The notes beneath the pieces are model-generated. The model saw nothing but the letters and a program-made list of their open reading frames with translations. It did no database searches and was not told the origin of the DNA. The translations under genes and the position numbers were made by a program. From NCBI GenBank assembly GCA_900539175.1, contig UQAW01000039.1, forward strand, positions 1 to 31,505: a stretch of 31,505 nucleotides of DNA, read 5' to 3'. Position 1 is the stretch's first letter. Each line of letters starts with the position of its first letter. The stretch is from an uncultured Lachnospiraceae bacterium. GTDB taxonomy: Bacteria > Bacillota > Clostridia > Lachnospirales > Lachnospiraceae. Positions 6,451 to 14,295 of this stretch are shown one piece after another.

Positions 6451-6879
6451 TCATTTTATTTCTGTTCCATCGATAAAAAGCACATATTTATCCGGATTAT
6501 GAACAATATCATAATCTTTTCCATATTCAATCGGTCTAAATTCTATCTGCATAATGGATTTTCCATTTTCGATATCTTCTTTCCAAGAATATACGGTCAT
6601 ATCAAGGCTGGTTGCATATCCATGATCTGTAGAAAATTTTATTGAATGAAATGAATTCTCTTTGTACATTTTTAAAAGCAGTCTTGTAAATGCTTCTTTA
6701 TCAGAAATATTTTTTCTGTTAGCAACTACTGTAAGATTCTCATCTCTATTCATAGAAAAACTGCCAACTACATCTGGCTCACCTTCTTTATGCTTTAATA
6801 AGCTTTTCCCAATTATCATTCCAACAATAATCGAAAAAACGATAGCAACAAATACAAGTGTTATATTTTTTTTCTTCAT
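6451..6879 (-). CDS. Membrane-anchored hypothetical protein
   Basis: 142 residues of unrecognised family. A basic MKKK start is followed by one hydrophobic segment (about residues 5-24), then a polar domain presumably outside the membrane, ending YVLFIDGTEIK. The middle holds KEAFTRLLLKMYKENSF and the strand-like SIMQIEFRPIEYG. The start at 6879 has AAGGA about ten bases upstream. A TATAAT box (6898-6903 complement) is flanked by two copies of a CTTTAGAAC-type palindrome also found before the neighbouring XRE gene, so the regulator probably controls it. It lies between the 104-bp direct repeats. Confidence 0.7.
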   Translation of the reverse strand: MKKKNITLVFVAIVFSIIVGMIIGKSLLKHKEGEPDVVGSFSMNRDENLTVVANRKNISDKEAFTRLLLKMYKENSFHSIKFSTDHGYATSLDMTVYSWKEDIENGKSIMQIEFRPIEYGKDYDIVHNPDKYVLFIDGTEIK

Positions 6880-6887
6880 TTTATCAA

Positions 6888-6919
6888 GTTCCTTAGAATT
6901 ATATATAAGTCTTTAGAAC
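6888..6919 (-). promoter_or_regulatory. Promoter with two operator-like palindromes for the 142-residue gene
   Basis: GTTCCTTAGAAT (6888-6899) and GTCTTTAGAAC (6909-6919) flank a minus-strand TATAAT (6898-6903). The same motif occurs as GTTCTTTAGAAC at 7399-7410 and CTTTAGAAC at 7321-7329 before the XRE gene. Confidence 0.55.
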
Positions 6920-6954
6920 TACTATATCATATTTTCACGTTAAACCAAATAAAA

Positions 6955-6984
6955 AAGAAGAGCAATAAGCCCTTCCATCTTCTT
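6955..6984 (-). terminator. Probable terminator after the 104-residue XRE gene
   Basis: On the minus strand AAGAAGA and TCTTCTT arms (7 bp, some inner pairing) are followed by TTTTTATT, directly after the XRE stop at 6995. Confidence 0.5.
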
Positions 6985-6994
6985 ATTCACGTAT

Positions 6995-7309
6995 TTATTC
7001 CACCAATGCTCTCACTGCATTGATAATTCTCTGTTGCTTTTCTTTAGGTAGTTTCTCTATCATTTCAGATAATTCATTCGTAACGCCGCTAACCGAATGT
7101 GTCACAACATCAATCAATAGTGTATCTGCTGAAACATCTAATGCATTTGCAATCGCAATAAAAGTATCAAGTTTTGTTACTTTCAGTCCTCTCTCTATAA
7201 CACTTACATGAGTTGGACTCAAGTTTACCAGTGCTGCCAATTCTTCTTGTGTAAGATTCTTAGCTTCCCTTGCAGCTTTTATTCTCTGACCAACCGCCTT
7301 TAAATCCAT
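6995..7309 (-). CDS. XRE-family helix-turn-helix regulator (104 aa)
   Basis: 104 residues. Residues 1-65 are a compact HTH: VGQRIKAAREAKNLTQEELA, then LSPTHVSVIERGLKVTKLDTFIAIANALDVSADTLL. The tail NELSEMIEKLPKEKQQRIINAVRALVE is the usual short C-terminal helix of such regulators (SinR/ImmR-like size). AAAGGAGG stands just before the ATG. Its promoter region holds a TTGACA (7390-7395 complement) and copies of a palindrome shared with the next gene, consistent with self-regulation. Both genes lie between the 104-bp direct repeats, so they may have moved as one unit. Confidence 0.9.
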   Translation of the reverse strand: MDLKAVGQRIKAAREAKNLTQEELAALVNLSPTHVSVIERGLKVTKLDTFIAIANALDVSADTLLIDVVTHSVSGVTNELSEMIEKLPKEKQQRIINAVRALVE

Positions 7310-7320
7310 TGTGACACCTC

Positions 7321-7410
7321 CTTTAGAACGATAATTCGGTCTAAAATTAGTATAACGATTGATCTTTAAAACATACAGAATCTACAGATTGTCAACTTGT
7401 TCTTTAGAAC
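7321..7410 (-). promoter_or_regulatory. Control region of the 104-residue XRE gene
   Basis: GTTCTTTAGAAC (7399-7410) lies just upstream of TTGACA (7390-7395 complement). CTTTAGAAC (7321-7329) overlaps the ribosome binding site, and CTAA/TTAG (7341-7350) lies between. No clear -10 is found at the right distance. The arrangement suits autorepression. Confidence 0.5.
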
Positions 7411-7426
7411 TATTTTAAATTAAAAA

Positions 7427-7456
7427 GGCCCAAAAGGGCACTTTCCCTTTTGAGCC
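7427..7456 (-). terminator. Strong terminator after the broken recombinase
   Basis: On the minus strand GGCTCAAAAGGG, loop AAAGTG, CCCTTTTGGGCC, then TTTTTAATTT. Eleven of twelve pairs match. It begins at the stop codon of the recombinase remnant. Confidence 0.8.
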
Positions 7457-7701
7457 TATACACTTTTAATTTTCATAATACTGATATGAGGCAACGGATT
7501 TTCCGCTGCCTCGCTTTTATCATTTTGAGGGTAATTGAAAATATCCTCCTGTGTTGAGCAATCCTCTTTATCCTTGAATACCTTACAGCTCCCGCCTTTC
7601 AGTTCGTACTTGCAAAAGTCAATCTGGCTTTCAATGCTGATACTGTCCTTTCGGTCTACTGACTGCCTTGCGTAAATACAATCTTCTCTGATAATGTCCA
7701 T
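7456..7701 (-). pseudogene. Internally deleted large serine recombinase
   Basis: An 81-codon frame starting at an ATG with AAAGGAG seven bases upstream. The first 45 residues match the start of resolvase/TnpX-type recombinases: CIYARQSVDRKDSISIESQI, with the catalytic serine expected in ARQS, then CKYEL and CKVFKDK. An intact protein would continue with GYSGKN and run to about 500 residues. Here the frame jumps directly to a tail (EDCSTQEDIFNYPQ...) that is encoded by the 104-bp repeat. The catalytic arginines, DNA-binding region and zinc ribbon are missing, so it cannot be active. It probably once mobilised the transporter cassette to its right. Confidence 0.75.
7466..7569. repeat. 104-bp direct repeat, right copy
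   Basis: Second copy of 6317-6420, one mismatch, offset 1149 bases. Its right edge coincides with the point where the recombinase frame loses homology to the family, so it marks a recombination junction. Confidence 0.92.
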
Positions 7702-7789
7702 ATTGGGCTCCTTTCCGTATGGAATTGAGCTACCAACCTTACAACTATATTATACCATTAGCAGCCCCGGACAACAATGTTGCGATTGA

Positions 7790-7966
7790 TTAGCGAAACC
7801 TGTCCCCGTATTTGCTGAATATATCGTACGGGTTATTTTCGATTTCTCTTTTTCGTTTCTTCTTTTCCTCCGGGGAGAGTACCGGCGTCAGGTTTTCCAG
7901 CACAATGAGCTTGCCTTGAAAATAAACAGATTGCTTGTCGCTTTGGTATGTAACAGCTTGAACCAT
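7790..7966 (-). CDS. Small conserved-type protein upstream of the recombinase (58 aa)
   Basis: 58 residues starting MVQAVTYQSDKQSVYFQGKL and ending ENNPYDIFSKYGDRFR, with a KKKRKRE basic stretch between. The ATG at 7966 has AGGGAGG six bases upstream, an excellent site, and the frame is uninterrupted. I recall small proteins of this look before serine recombinase genes in gut Firmicute transposons, but no function is known to me. It lies 88 bases before the broken recombinase in the same direction, so it was probably co-transcribed with it and part of the same nested element. Confidence 0.7.
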   Translation of the reverse strand: MVQAVTYQSDKQSVYFQGKLIVLENLTPVLSPEEKKKRKREIENNPYDIFSKYGDRFR

Positions 7967-8040
7967 TGAAAACCTCCCTTTTCCAGTATAGGTTAATGCC
8001 GACCAGTCTCCCTCTTGTCCGAATTAAACTCGGAAATATA

Positions 8041-8076
8041 AAAAAGCGCCCAGACAGCAGAAAGCTACTCGAGCGC
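8041..8076 (-). terminator. Terminator of the transporter/DtxR operon
   Basis: On the minus strand GCGCTCGAGTAGC and CTGCTGTCTGGGCGC can pair with several wobbles, followed by TTTTTATA. It lies 18 bases after the DtxR-family stop. Confidence 0.6.
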
Positions 8077-8094
8077 AAAAAATACGGTATTCAG

Positions 8095-8565
8095 TTACAT
8101 TGTGACAATTTTCGCACCGGCTGCCAGACGGGGGCTGTTCGGTGGCTGGGCTTTTTTTGACAGCAGTGCAAATACAGTCTGAATTTGTCGGCGGACAAGT
8201 TCTTTCATGGCGGCTGCCTCTTTCAGCCGTGAAAAGCTCTCATCGCTGATGATGTGTTCAATCCGGCAGGCGTCAGCCTCCGCAGTCCTGGGGTCAACGC
8301 CTGCGGCGATAAGCTGCTCGGTAAAGAAACAGTGGCGTTCATAGGTTCTTTCAGCCACCTCGCGGCCCACATCGGTCAAACGGAGAAAGTGATCTTCGTC
8401 CATTGTGAGAAAGCCGCCGTCCCGCAAGGTAGCCACTGCATGGCACACGCTGGGTTTTGACACCTCCATGTGCCGGACCACATCTACGGAGCGCACCATA
8501 CCGCGTTTCTTTTGGAGAACAAGGATGGTTTCCAGGTAGTCCTCCCCGGACGCATGAAGTTTCAT
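8095..8565 (-). CDS. DtxR/MntR-family metal-dependent regulator
   Basis: 156 residues. The N-terminal winged helix reads SGEDYLETILVLQKK, SVDVVRHMEVSKPSVCHAVATLRDGGFL, LRLTDVGREVAERTYERHCFF, the standard DtxR layout. The metal-binding/dimer part follows (DPRTAEADACRIEHIISDESF, with C, E and H in the expected ligand places). There is no SH3 domain, as in MntR-type members, and a tail of about 40 residues is unusual. These proteins repress metal-uptake genes when Fe or Mn is plentiful. It is the last gene of the operon, 11 bases after the ABC gene and with AAAGGAGG upstream, so it probably regulates the operon it belongs to. Confidence 0.9.
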   Translation of the reverse strand: MKLHASGEDYLETILVLQKKRGMVRSVDVVRHMEVSKPSVCHAVATLRDGGFLTMDEDHFLRLTDVGREVAERTYERHCFFTEQLIAAGVDPRTAEADACRIEHIISDESFSRLKEAAAMKELVRRQIQTVFALLSKKAQPPNSPRLAAGAKIVTM

Positions 8566-8576
8566 CTGAACCTCCT

Positions 8577-10313
8577 TTACTGAGCCAGCTTCCAGCCGAT
8601 GGCCTCCTGTCTGGCCGATACAAAATCGGCATACAGGCCCTTTTGCTGGATGAGCTCCGCATGAGTGCCGCGCTGGACGATATGAGCGTTGTCCAGTACA
8701 AGGATCTGATCGGCGTTGCGGACGGTTTTCAGACGGTGGGCAATCATGATGATGGTCTTGTCATGGGTCAATGCCTCGATAGCCCGCTGCAATTCATCCT
8801 CATTCTCCGGGTCAACGCTGCTTGTTGCCTCGTCCAAAATGATGATAGGTGCGTCCTTCAGCATGGCGCGGGCGATGGAAATCCGCTGTTTCTCGCCGCC
8901 GGACAAAGTACCGCCTCCCTCGCCAATCACGGTGTCATAGCCATCCGGCAGGGCAGAAATAAAGTTATGGCAGCAAGCCTTTTTCGCCGCTTCAACCACT
9001 TGTTCATGGGTAGCATCCGGGCAGCCAAACTTGATATTGTTCTCAATCGTATCTGCAAATAGGTACACGCTCTGGAACACCATCGAGATATTCTTCATCA
9101 GGCTATCCAGCTTGAAATCCCGTACATCCGTACCGCCTATGGTAATCTTCCCGGCATTCACATCCCAAAAACGGGCAATCAGGTTGCACATCGTTGTCTT
9201 TCCTGCCCCGGAAGGGCCGACAATGGCCGTAGTCGTTTTTTCGGGAATGGTAAAGCTGACCTGATCTAATATCTTACGGTCTGCGTAGGAAAAATCCACC
9301 TTGTTAAACACGATCTCGCTGGACTTCGGCGTAATGTCAGCGCCTTTCTCGTCCATCACCGGCGTGTCATCAATGGAGTTTGCCGTATCCATCGAGGCCG
9401 CCAGCATTTGCAGCAGAGAGGCCATATTCCCGGCGTTCTCCAAATCGTTGAACACCATGAAAGAAGCAATTACCAAAATCAGGCCATAGGCCAGCGGCAG
9501 GGAGCCGTCCAGCCAGAACCAGACCGAGGCCAAAAGCAACAGGACGCTGAACACCCGGACAACGGCCTGTTTGATGGCGTCATAGGGAACGCTGGCCTTT
9601 GTCAATTTCAGGTTATCCCGGCAGCTCGCCTTAATTGCACTGCCGATAGACTGCGTGCTGTCCCGTTCCAGTCCAAATGCTTTGACAATCCCCATCCCCT
9701 GAATGTACTCCAACACAGACTCTACAAGGGACTCCTGTGTGTGCTGACGCACCCCGCTGAGCGCGGCAGATTTACGAAGAGTCAGTTCCGCCGCCGCAAG
9801 GTAAATCAGGACACCGGCAGTGGCCACAAGACCGATCCGCCAGTCAAATACCAACAGAACTATGACGAGGGCAACCGAGTTGAAAAAACCGCCCAGCACT
9901 GACACCAGGACACGGGCTGCTGAGTTCTCTACATCACCCAAAGTTGTTGTGACAATGGCGGTAATATTCCCGATACTATTCTTGTTGAAGTAGCCCATCG
10001 GGATGTAGCGCAGCCGATCTCCGATGTGGATACGCTTTTCCGCCACCATGCAATAGCCGGTTTCCGTCTGCTCCATCGTGGAAAAATAGGTCGTGATGAT
10101 ACGCCCAATGAGGGAAACGGCCATAATTCCCAGCGAAATGCAGATAAACTTTCCGTCCCGGTTGTCAGATACTAACGCGCCGATCACTACAAAGAGGGCG
10201 GCAAACTGCATGGCTGAAAACAGCCCGGACAGGAATGAGAATAACAGGGATTTTTTTAGAAGCCCCTTTTTGCTGCCTGCAAAAGCAAAGATTTTTTTCA
10301 ATGTTCCATACAT
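8577..10313 (-). CDS. ABC half-transporter (YbtQ/IrtB-like), permease fused to ATPase
   Basis: About 578 residues. The N-terminal 320 hold six hydrophobic segments of the type IV (exporter-fold) transmembrane domain. The ATPase shows Walker A GPSGAGKTT, the Q-loop near VFQSVYLF, the signature LSGGEKQRISIARAML, Walker B IIILDEATSSVD and the switch IAHR. The ATG at 10313 has GGGGGTG upstream; earlier in-frame starts lack a binding site and overlap the upstream gene. It follows a sister half-transporter by 14 bases, so the two probably form a heterodimer. Such pairs beside DtxR/AraC regulators (YbtP/YbtQ, IrtA/IrtB) import iron-siderophore complexes despite the exporter fold. Confidence 0.92.
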   Translation of the reverse strand: MYGTLKKIFAFAGSKKGLLKKSLLFSFLSGLFSAMQFAALFVVIGALVSDNRDGKFICISLGIMAVSLIGRIITTYFSTMEQTETGYCMVAEKRIHIGDRLRYIPMGYFNKNSIGNITAIVTTTLGDVENSAARVLVSVLGGFFNSVALVIVLLVFDWRIGLVATAGVLIYLAAAELTLRKSAALSGVRQHTQESLVESVLEYIQGMGIVKAFGLERDSTQSIGSAIKASCRDNLKLTKASVPYDAIKQAVVRVFSVLLLLASVWFWLDGSLPLAYGLILVIASFMVFNDLENAGNMASLLQMLAASMDTANSIDDTPVMDEKGADITPKSSEIVFNKVDFSYADRKILDQVSFTIPEKTTTAIVGPSGAGKTTMCNLIARFWDVNAGKITIGGTDVRDFKLDSLMKNISMVFQSVYLFADTIENNIKFGCPDATHEQVVEAAKKACCHNFISALPDGYDTVIGEGGGTLSGGEKQRISIARAMLKDAPIIILDEATSSVDPENEDELQRAIEALTHDKTIIMIAHRLKTVRNADQILVLDNAHIVQRGTHAELIQQKGLYADFVSARQEAIGWKLAQ

Positions 10314-10327
10314 CTGACAACACCCCC

Positions 10328-12073
10328 TTACATCTGGTCTTTCGCGCCGATGTGCGCCTGCCACATATCCCGGTAGAGGGGGCAGGTTTCCAGCAGCTTC
10401 TCATGCGTACCCTGTGCGTGGATGGTTCCATCCTTCACCACAACGATGTTATCTGCGCCAACAATGGTAGACAGCCGGTGTGCGATCACAATCAGGGTCT
10501 TGCCGACAGTTAAAGTGGAAATGGCTTTCTGCACCAGCGCCTCATTCTCTGGGTCGATATAGGCAGTTGCCTCGTCCAAAATGACAACCGGCGCATTTTT
10601 CAGCATGGCGCGGGCGATGGCAATCCGCTGGCGTTCACCGCCGGAAAGATGGGAACCGGCGCTGCCGACAACCGTATCATAGCCATTATCCAGCTTGCGG
10701 ATAAAGGCGTCGCAGCCGCTTTGTTTGGCTGCCTGCTCCACCTCTGCATCCGTGGCACTGGGTCTTCCCATGCGGATATTCTCCCGGATACTGCGGTTAA
10801 ACAGGTAGTTGTCCTGAGATACATAGGAAATCTGGTCTGCAATTTCAGACAGCGGCATATCCTTCAGCTCATGGCCGCCGAGGGTAATGCTACCGGATGT
10901 AACATCCCAATACCCGGCAATCAGCTTCGCCACCGTGGACTTGCCGGAGCCGGACGGCCCTACAAGGGCGGTCATGGTTCCGGGGTGGATGGCGAGATTC
11001 ACATCATGCAAAACCTCTGTTGTCCCGTCATAGGAAAACGACACAGACCTAAGAGAAATGCCGGTATCTTCCAGCTTGATCGGCGTTTCTTTATGGTTCA
11101 GTTCTTCGGCGTTCAGAAGCTGGCTGATTTCTTCCACATTTGTCCCCAGTACAGCCAAATCGTCCGTAAAGGTAAAGGCCGCAATAATTGGCCCAACAAG
11201 GCCCAGAGAGAAAATCACAATGGACAGGAAGGTGGAAAGCTCCAGACTGCCGGAGAGCCAGAATGCAAAACCGCAGGGCAGCACGCAAATCAGCACTGAG
11301 GGCAGGATGGCGTTGTAGGCGCTCATGGTTTTCTGGTTTTCCCGCATCCAGTCCACATAGTAGTTGGCGTTATAATTCACCGCGTCAGAATATTTTTTGT
11401 AGGAACCGGCGGATTGGCTGAACGCTTTCACCACCTCAATGCCTCCGATATATTCCACGATGGCGTCTGTCATCTGCTTGCCTGCCTTGACAGCACCCTC
11501 CCACTTGACGGGATAGTTTTTCATACCGGCGGACATAACCACAAGGCCCACCACGAGAGTGACAAGGGACAAGAGCGCCATACGCCAGTCCAGAATAAGC
11601 AGGTACACGACAATCACAATGGGAACCAGCACATTTGCGGTCATTTCCGGGATCAGGTGTGCAAAGGTCGGCTCCATTCCCTCCACCCGGTCAACAATCG
11701 TCGTTTTGTACTGGCCGGACGGAGTATCTAAAATCGTCCCCATCGGGACGCGGGCCAGCTTCGCGGTGATATTCTCTCGCAGATCGCGCAGCGTGTAATA
11801 GGTCGCCGTGTGGGAAATGACTGTTGAAAGATTGGCGAAAACAACCTTTCCCAAATAACCGCACAATGCAACGATACAGGCCGTCATATAACTGGAAAAA
11901 TCCTGCTCTCCCGACAGCATCAGTGTGACAATATGCGCCACGCAGAAATAGGGCACCATCTGGCAGGCCACGCCTAATACCGCAAGGATAATACTGCCGA
12001 TGAATTTCCCGTGATAGGGCTTGCCCCATCCCCATAAGACGCCTATGGGCGACTCTTTCTTTTCTTCCTTCAT
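10328..12073 (-). CDS. ABC half-transporter (YbtP/IrtA-like), permease fused to ATPase
   Basis: 581 residues with the same layout as its downstream partner: hydrophobic segments to about residue 310, then Walker A GPSGSGKST, signature LSGGERQRIAIARAML, Walker B VVILDEATAYID and IAHRLST. It begins MKEEKKESPIGVLWGWGKPYHGK. It overlaps the end of the ECF ATPase gene by four bases (ATGA), so the genes are coupled. With its partner it likely forms a heterodimeric transporter for a metallophore. The alternative is export of a small molecule. No siderophore synthesis gene is present in the window. Confidence 0.92.
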   Translation of the reverse strand: MKEEKKESPIGVLWGWGKPYHGKFIGSIILAVLGVACQMVPYFCVAHIVTLMLSGEQDFSSYMTACIVALCGYLGKVVFANLSTVISHTATYYTLRDLRENITAKLARVPMGTILDTPSGQYKTTIVDRVEGMEPTFAHLIPEMTANVLVPIVIVVYLLILDWRMALLSLVTLVVGLVVMSAGMKNYPVKWEGAVKAGKQMTDAIVEYIGGIEVVKAFSQSAGSYKKYSDAVNYNANYYVDWMRENQKTMSAYNAILPSVLICVLPCGFAFWLSGSLELSTFLSIVIFSLGLVGPIIAAFTFTDDLAVLGTNVEEISQLLNAEELNHKETPIKLEDTGISLRSVSFSYDGTTEVLHDVNLAIHPGTMTALVGPSGSGKSTVAKLIAGYWDVTSGSITLGGHELKDMPLSEIADQISYVSQDNYLFNRSIRENIRMGRPSATDAEVEQAAKQSGCDAFIRKLDNGYDTVVGSAGSHLSGGERQRIAIARAMLKNAPVVILDEATAYIDPENEALVQKAISTLTVGKTLIVIAHRLSTIVGADNIVVVKDGTIHAQGTHEKLLETCPLYRDMWQAHIGAKDQM

Positions 12074-13542
12074 TTTGTAGGCACCCCCTTTATAAAATAG
12101 TTTCGGATTTTTTCAAGACCGGCCTCATCCATTTGAAATTTGTCGATGATGGAACCGTCCTCAAAATGGACAATATCCGTACAACAATCTAAAAGCAGCT
12201 CAAGATCATGGGTAATGACATACAAGGTAATGCCTGCATCCCTGACTTGTTTCAAGACATTGGCAACCTCTTTCATGTGTTTGTAATCAAGACCGCTGGT
12301 CGGTTCGTCAAAAAATAAGATAGAACGCTTGGATGCGATTGCCGAGGCAATTGCTACCCGCTGCTTTTGGCCGCCGGAAAGGGACATAGGGTGTCTGTCT
12401 TTGAAGCCGATTAAATCTAACTCGGCAAGGATTTCCTCAGCCCACTCCTGATTTTCCTCCTCCATACTGATCAGGACTTCATCCAGCACAGTTTCCGTGA
12501 AAAGCTGGTGATTGACTTCCTGCATCACCATGTAGCAGGTATTTAGTCTGTCTTTAGGCCGATAAGTTCTGCCGTTCCAGATCACCTCACCGCAGCGCTT
12601 TTCAAGGCCGCAGAAACACCGGGAGAAGGTGGACTTTCCAGCTCCATTATTCCCGATGATCCCGACAATACGATTTGCAGGGATTTTACTTTCCCGGATG
12701 TGCAGCGTTTCCGGTTCGTTTTTGTAGGCAAAGCAGAAATTGTGAAGTTCCATTTGCTGACCGGCCTGGGGCAATGCTTTCGGCGGCAACAAATCTTCAA
12801 GAATAAAGGTACGCAGCCCCAACTTGGCTCTCTGTTGCTCCGTCAGGCGCTCAAACTCCGCTGCGGAGTAATCTTTTTCCACCTTTCCGCCGGTAATATA
12901 GATAAAACGATCCGCAAGACCGCGCAGATAGTAGAGCCGATGCTCTGACACTATAATTGTTTTCCCCTGCGACTTCCAAAACGCAAGTATTGCTCTCAGA
13001 TCCAGGATAGAGGAAGCATCCAGGTTGGATGACGGCTCATCCATAACCAGCACATCCGGCTCCATGATGGATACCCCGGCACAGGCAATTTTTTGCTTTT
13101 CCCCGCCGGAGAGATGAAAGATATTGCGTCCCATCAATTTCTCCAGGCGGAAATCCCGGATGGTCTTATCTAATCGTTCCCGAATACTTTGCTCCGGCTG
13201 GCCGAGATTTTCACACCCGAATGTGATTTCGCTGGTTGTGTCCACATTGAAAAATTGTGAGCGGGGGTTTTGAAACACGCTGCCAACCGTTTTCGCGGTA
13301 TCATAAAGGGGCTGTTCCGAAACCTTTGCCCCATTTACCCACACTTCTCCATTCATTTTTCCTTCATAGTAGTGCGGAATTAGGCCGTTAATTAGTCGGG
13401 TAATTGTCGTTTTCCCGCAGCCGCTTTCGCCACAAAGCACGATAAATTGGCCATCTTCTATGTTCAGGTTTATATCCTGAACCCCACTGGCACTCTCATT
13501 TTCTTCTCCATAAGAGAAGGTCACATGGTCGATCCGTATCAC
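12070..13542 (-). CDS. ECF transporter ATPase, two fused ATP-binding domains
   Basis: 490 residues made of two complete ATPase domains. Domain 1 has GESGCGKTT, LSGGEKQKIACAGVS and VLVMDEPSSNLD. Domain 2 has GNNGAGKSTFSRC, LSGGQKQRVAIASAIA and ILFFDEPTSGLD. This equals EcfA and EcfA' in one chain, as in YkoD-type proteins. The start is GTG at 13542, with GGAGGTGAG upstream. With the T and S components encoded just before, it would power uptake of the S-component ligand. It is 12 bases after the T gene and overlaps the next ABC gene. Confidence 0.93.
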   Translation of the reverse strand: MIRIDHVTFSYGEENESASGVQDINLNIEDGQFIVLCGESGCGKTTITRLINGLIPHYYEGKMNGEVWVNGAKVSEQPLYDTAKTVGSVFQNPRSQFFNVDTTSEITFGCENLGQPEQSIRERLDKTIRDFRLEKLMGRNIFHLSGGEKQKIACAGVSIMEPDVLVMDEPSSNLDASSILDLRAILAFWKSQGKTIIVSEHRLYYLRGLADRFIYITGGKVEKDYSAAEFERLTEQQRAKLGLRTFILEDLLPPKALPQAGQQMELHNFCFAYKNEPETLHIRESKIPANRIVGIIGNNGAGKSTFSRCFCGLEKRCGEVIWNGRTYRPKDRLNTCYMVMQEVNHQLFTETVLDEVLISMEEENQEWAEEILAELDLIGFKDRHPMSLSGGQKQRVAIASAIASKRSILFFDEPTSGLDYKHMKEVANVLKQVRDAGITLYVITHDLELLLDCCTDIVHFEDGSIIDKFQMDEAGLEKIRNYFIKGVPTK

Positions 13543-13554
13543 AGGCTCACCTCC

Positions 13555-14295
13555 TCAAAAAACAATTTGCTGCTGCAATAAAAATAAAACAAAACAGATG
13601 ATACAGAACAAGATTGCAACCACATCTTGAAAATGAAAACCGATCTGACATACATTTGTGCGTCTAACGGGGGCACCCAGCCCCCGGGTCAACGCAGCAG
13701 CAGATAGTTCATCGCCAATCTTCACAACGGATACCATCAATGGAACAAGCCTGTATTCTATCATCAGAAAAGGATTTTTTCCGCCAAAATGGATGTTCCG
13801 CATTTTCATTGCGTCCCGGATTGCCTGATATTCTTCGCTGATGGTTGGGAAAAAGCGAAAAATGACAGACATTGGAATCACGATTTTTTCCGTGATGTGC
13901 ATACGCTCCATTGCGCCGATAAACTCACTGACCGAAGTGGATGAGATCAGATAGGCACCTGTCATAATGCCGGGCGCAAACCGCGTCATGATAGATGTCA
14001 CTGCCAGCACGATGAACGAGAGTAATCCGCTCAAACTCGTAAGGGCAATCCGTTCCAGTATAAAGCAAACCGCATATAGCACCAGATATTTTCCTGCTGT
14101 TTTGAAACGGCGTTCCGACAAAATCAGAGCAAAGGGGACAAGGCTTAGACACGGCTTGACGATGTTCATAATTCCTTCGTTACTGGTACTGAACATCAGT
14201 GTTGTAATCGTCAGCAGCAGAATGAGCTTTGTCCGGGGATCAAGCAGGATTCCTTTTCTTTTTTCGGTTGTTGCTGAAAATGATAGCCCGTTCAT
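13555..14295 (-). CDS. ECF transporter transmembrane (T) component, EcfT/CbiQ family
   Basis: 246 residues, several membrane segments. The start LDPRTKLILLLTITTLMFS is the usual N-terminus of the family. The coupling region includes IRDAMKMRNIHFGG (an A-R-G-type coupling helix variant) and DELSAAALTRGLGAPVRR, which contacts the ATPases. The ATG at 14295 overlaps the S-component stop as TGATG, so translation is coupled. The T component joins the ATPase dimer to the S component in the membrane. Confidence 0.9.
   Translation of the reverse strand: MNGLSFSATTEKRKGILLDPRTKLILLLTITTLMFSTSNEGIMNIVKPCLSLVPFALILSERRFKTAGKYLVLYAVCFILERIALTSLSGLLSFIVLAVTSIMTRFAPGIMTGAYLISSTSVSEFIGAMERMHITEKIVIPMSVIFRFFPTISEEYQAIRDAMKMRNIHFGGKNPFLMIEYRLVPLMVSVVKIGDELSAAALTRGLGAPVRRTNVCQIGFHFQDVVAILFCIICFVLFLLQQQIVF

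Noticed and set aside
8457..9062. 201-codon plus-strand frame inside the DtxR and ABC genes
   Set aside because: Antisense shadow of clearly conserved coding sequence with Walker and signature motifs on the minus strand.
10649..11299. 216-codon plus-strand frame inside the first half-transporter gene
   Set aside because: Antisense to a well-supported ABC protein; no start signal and low-complexity translation.
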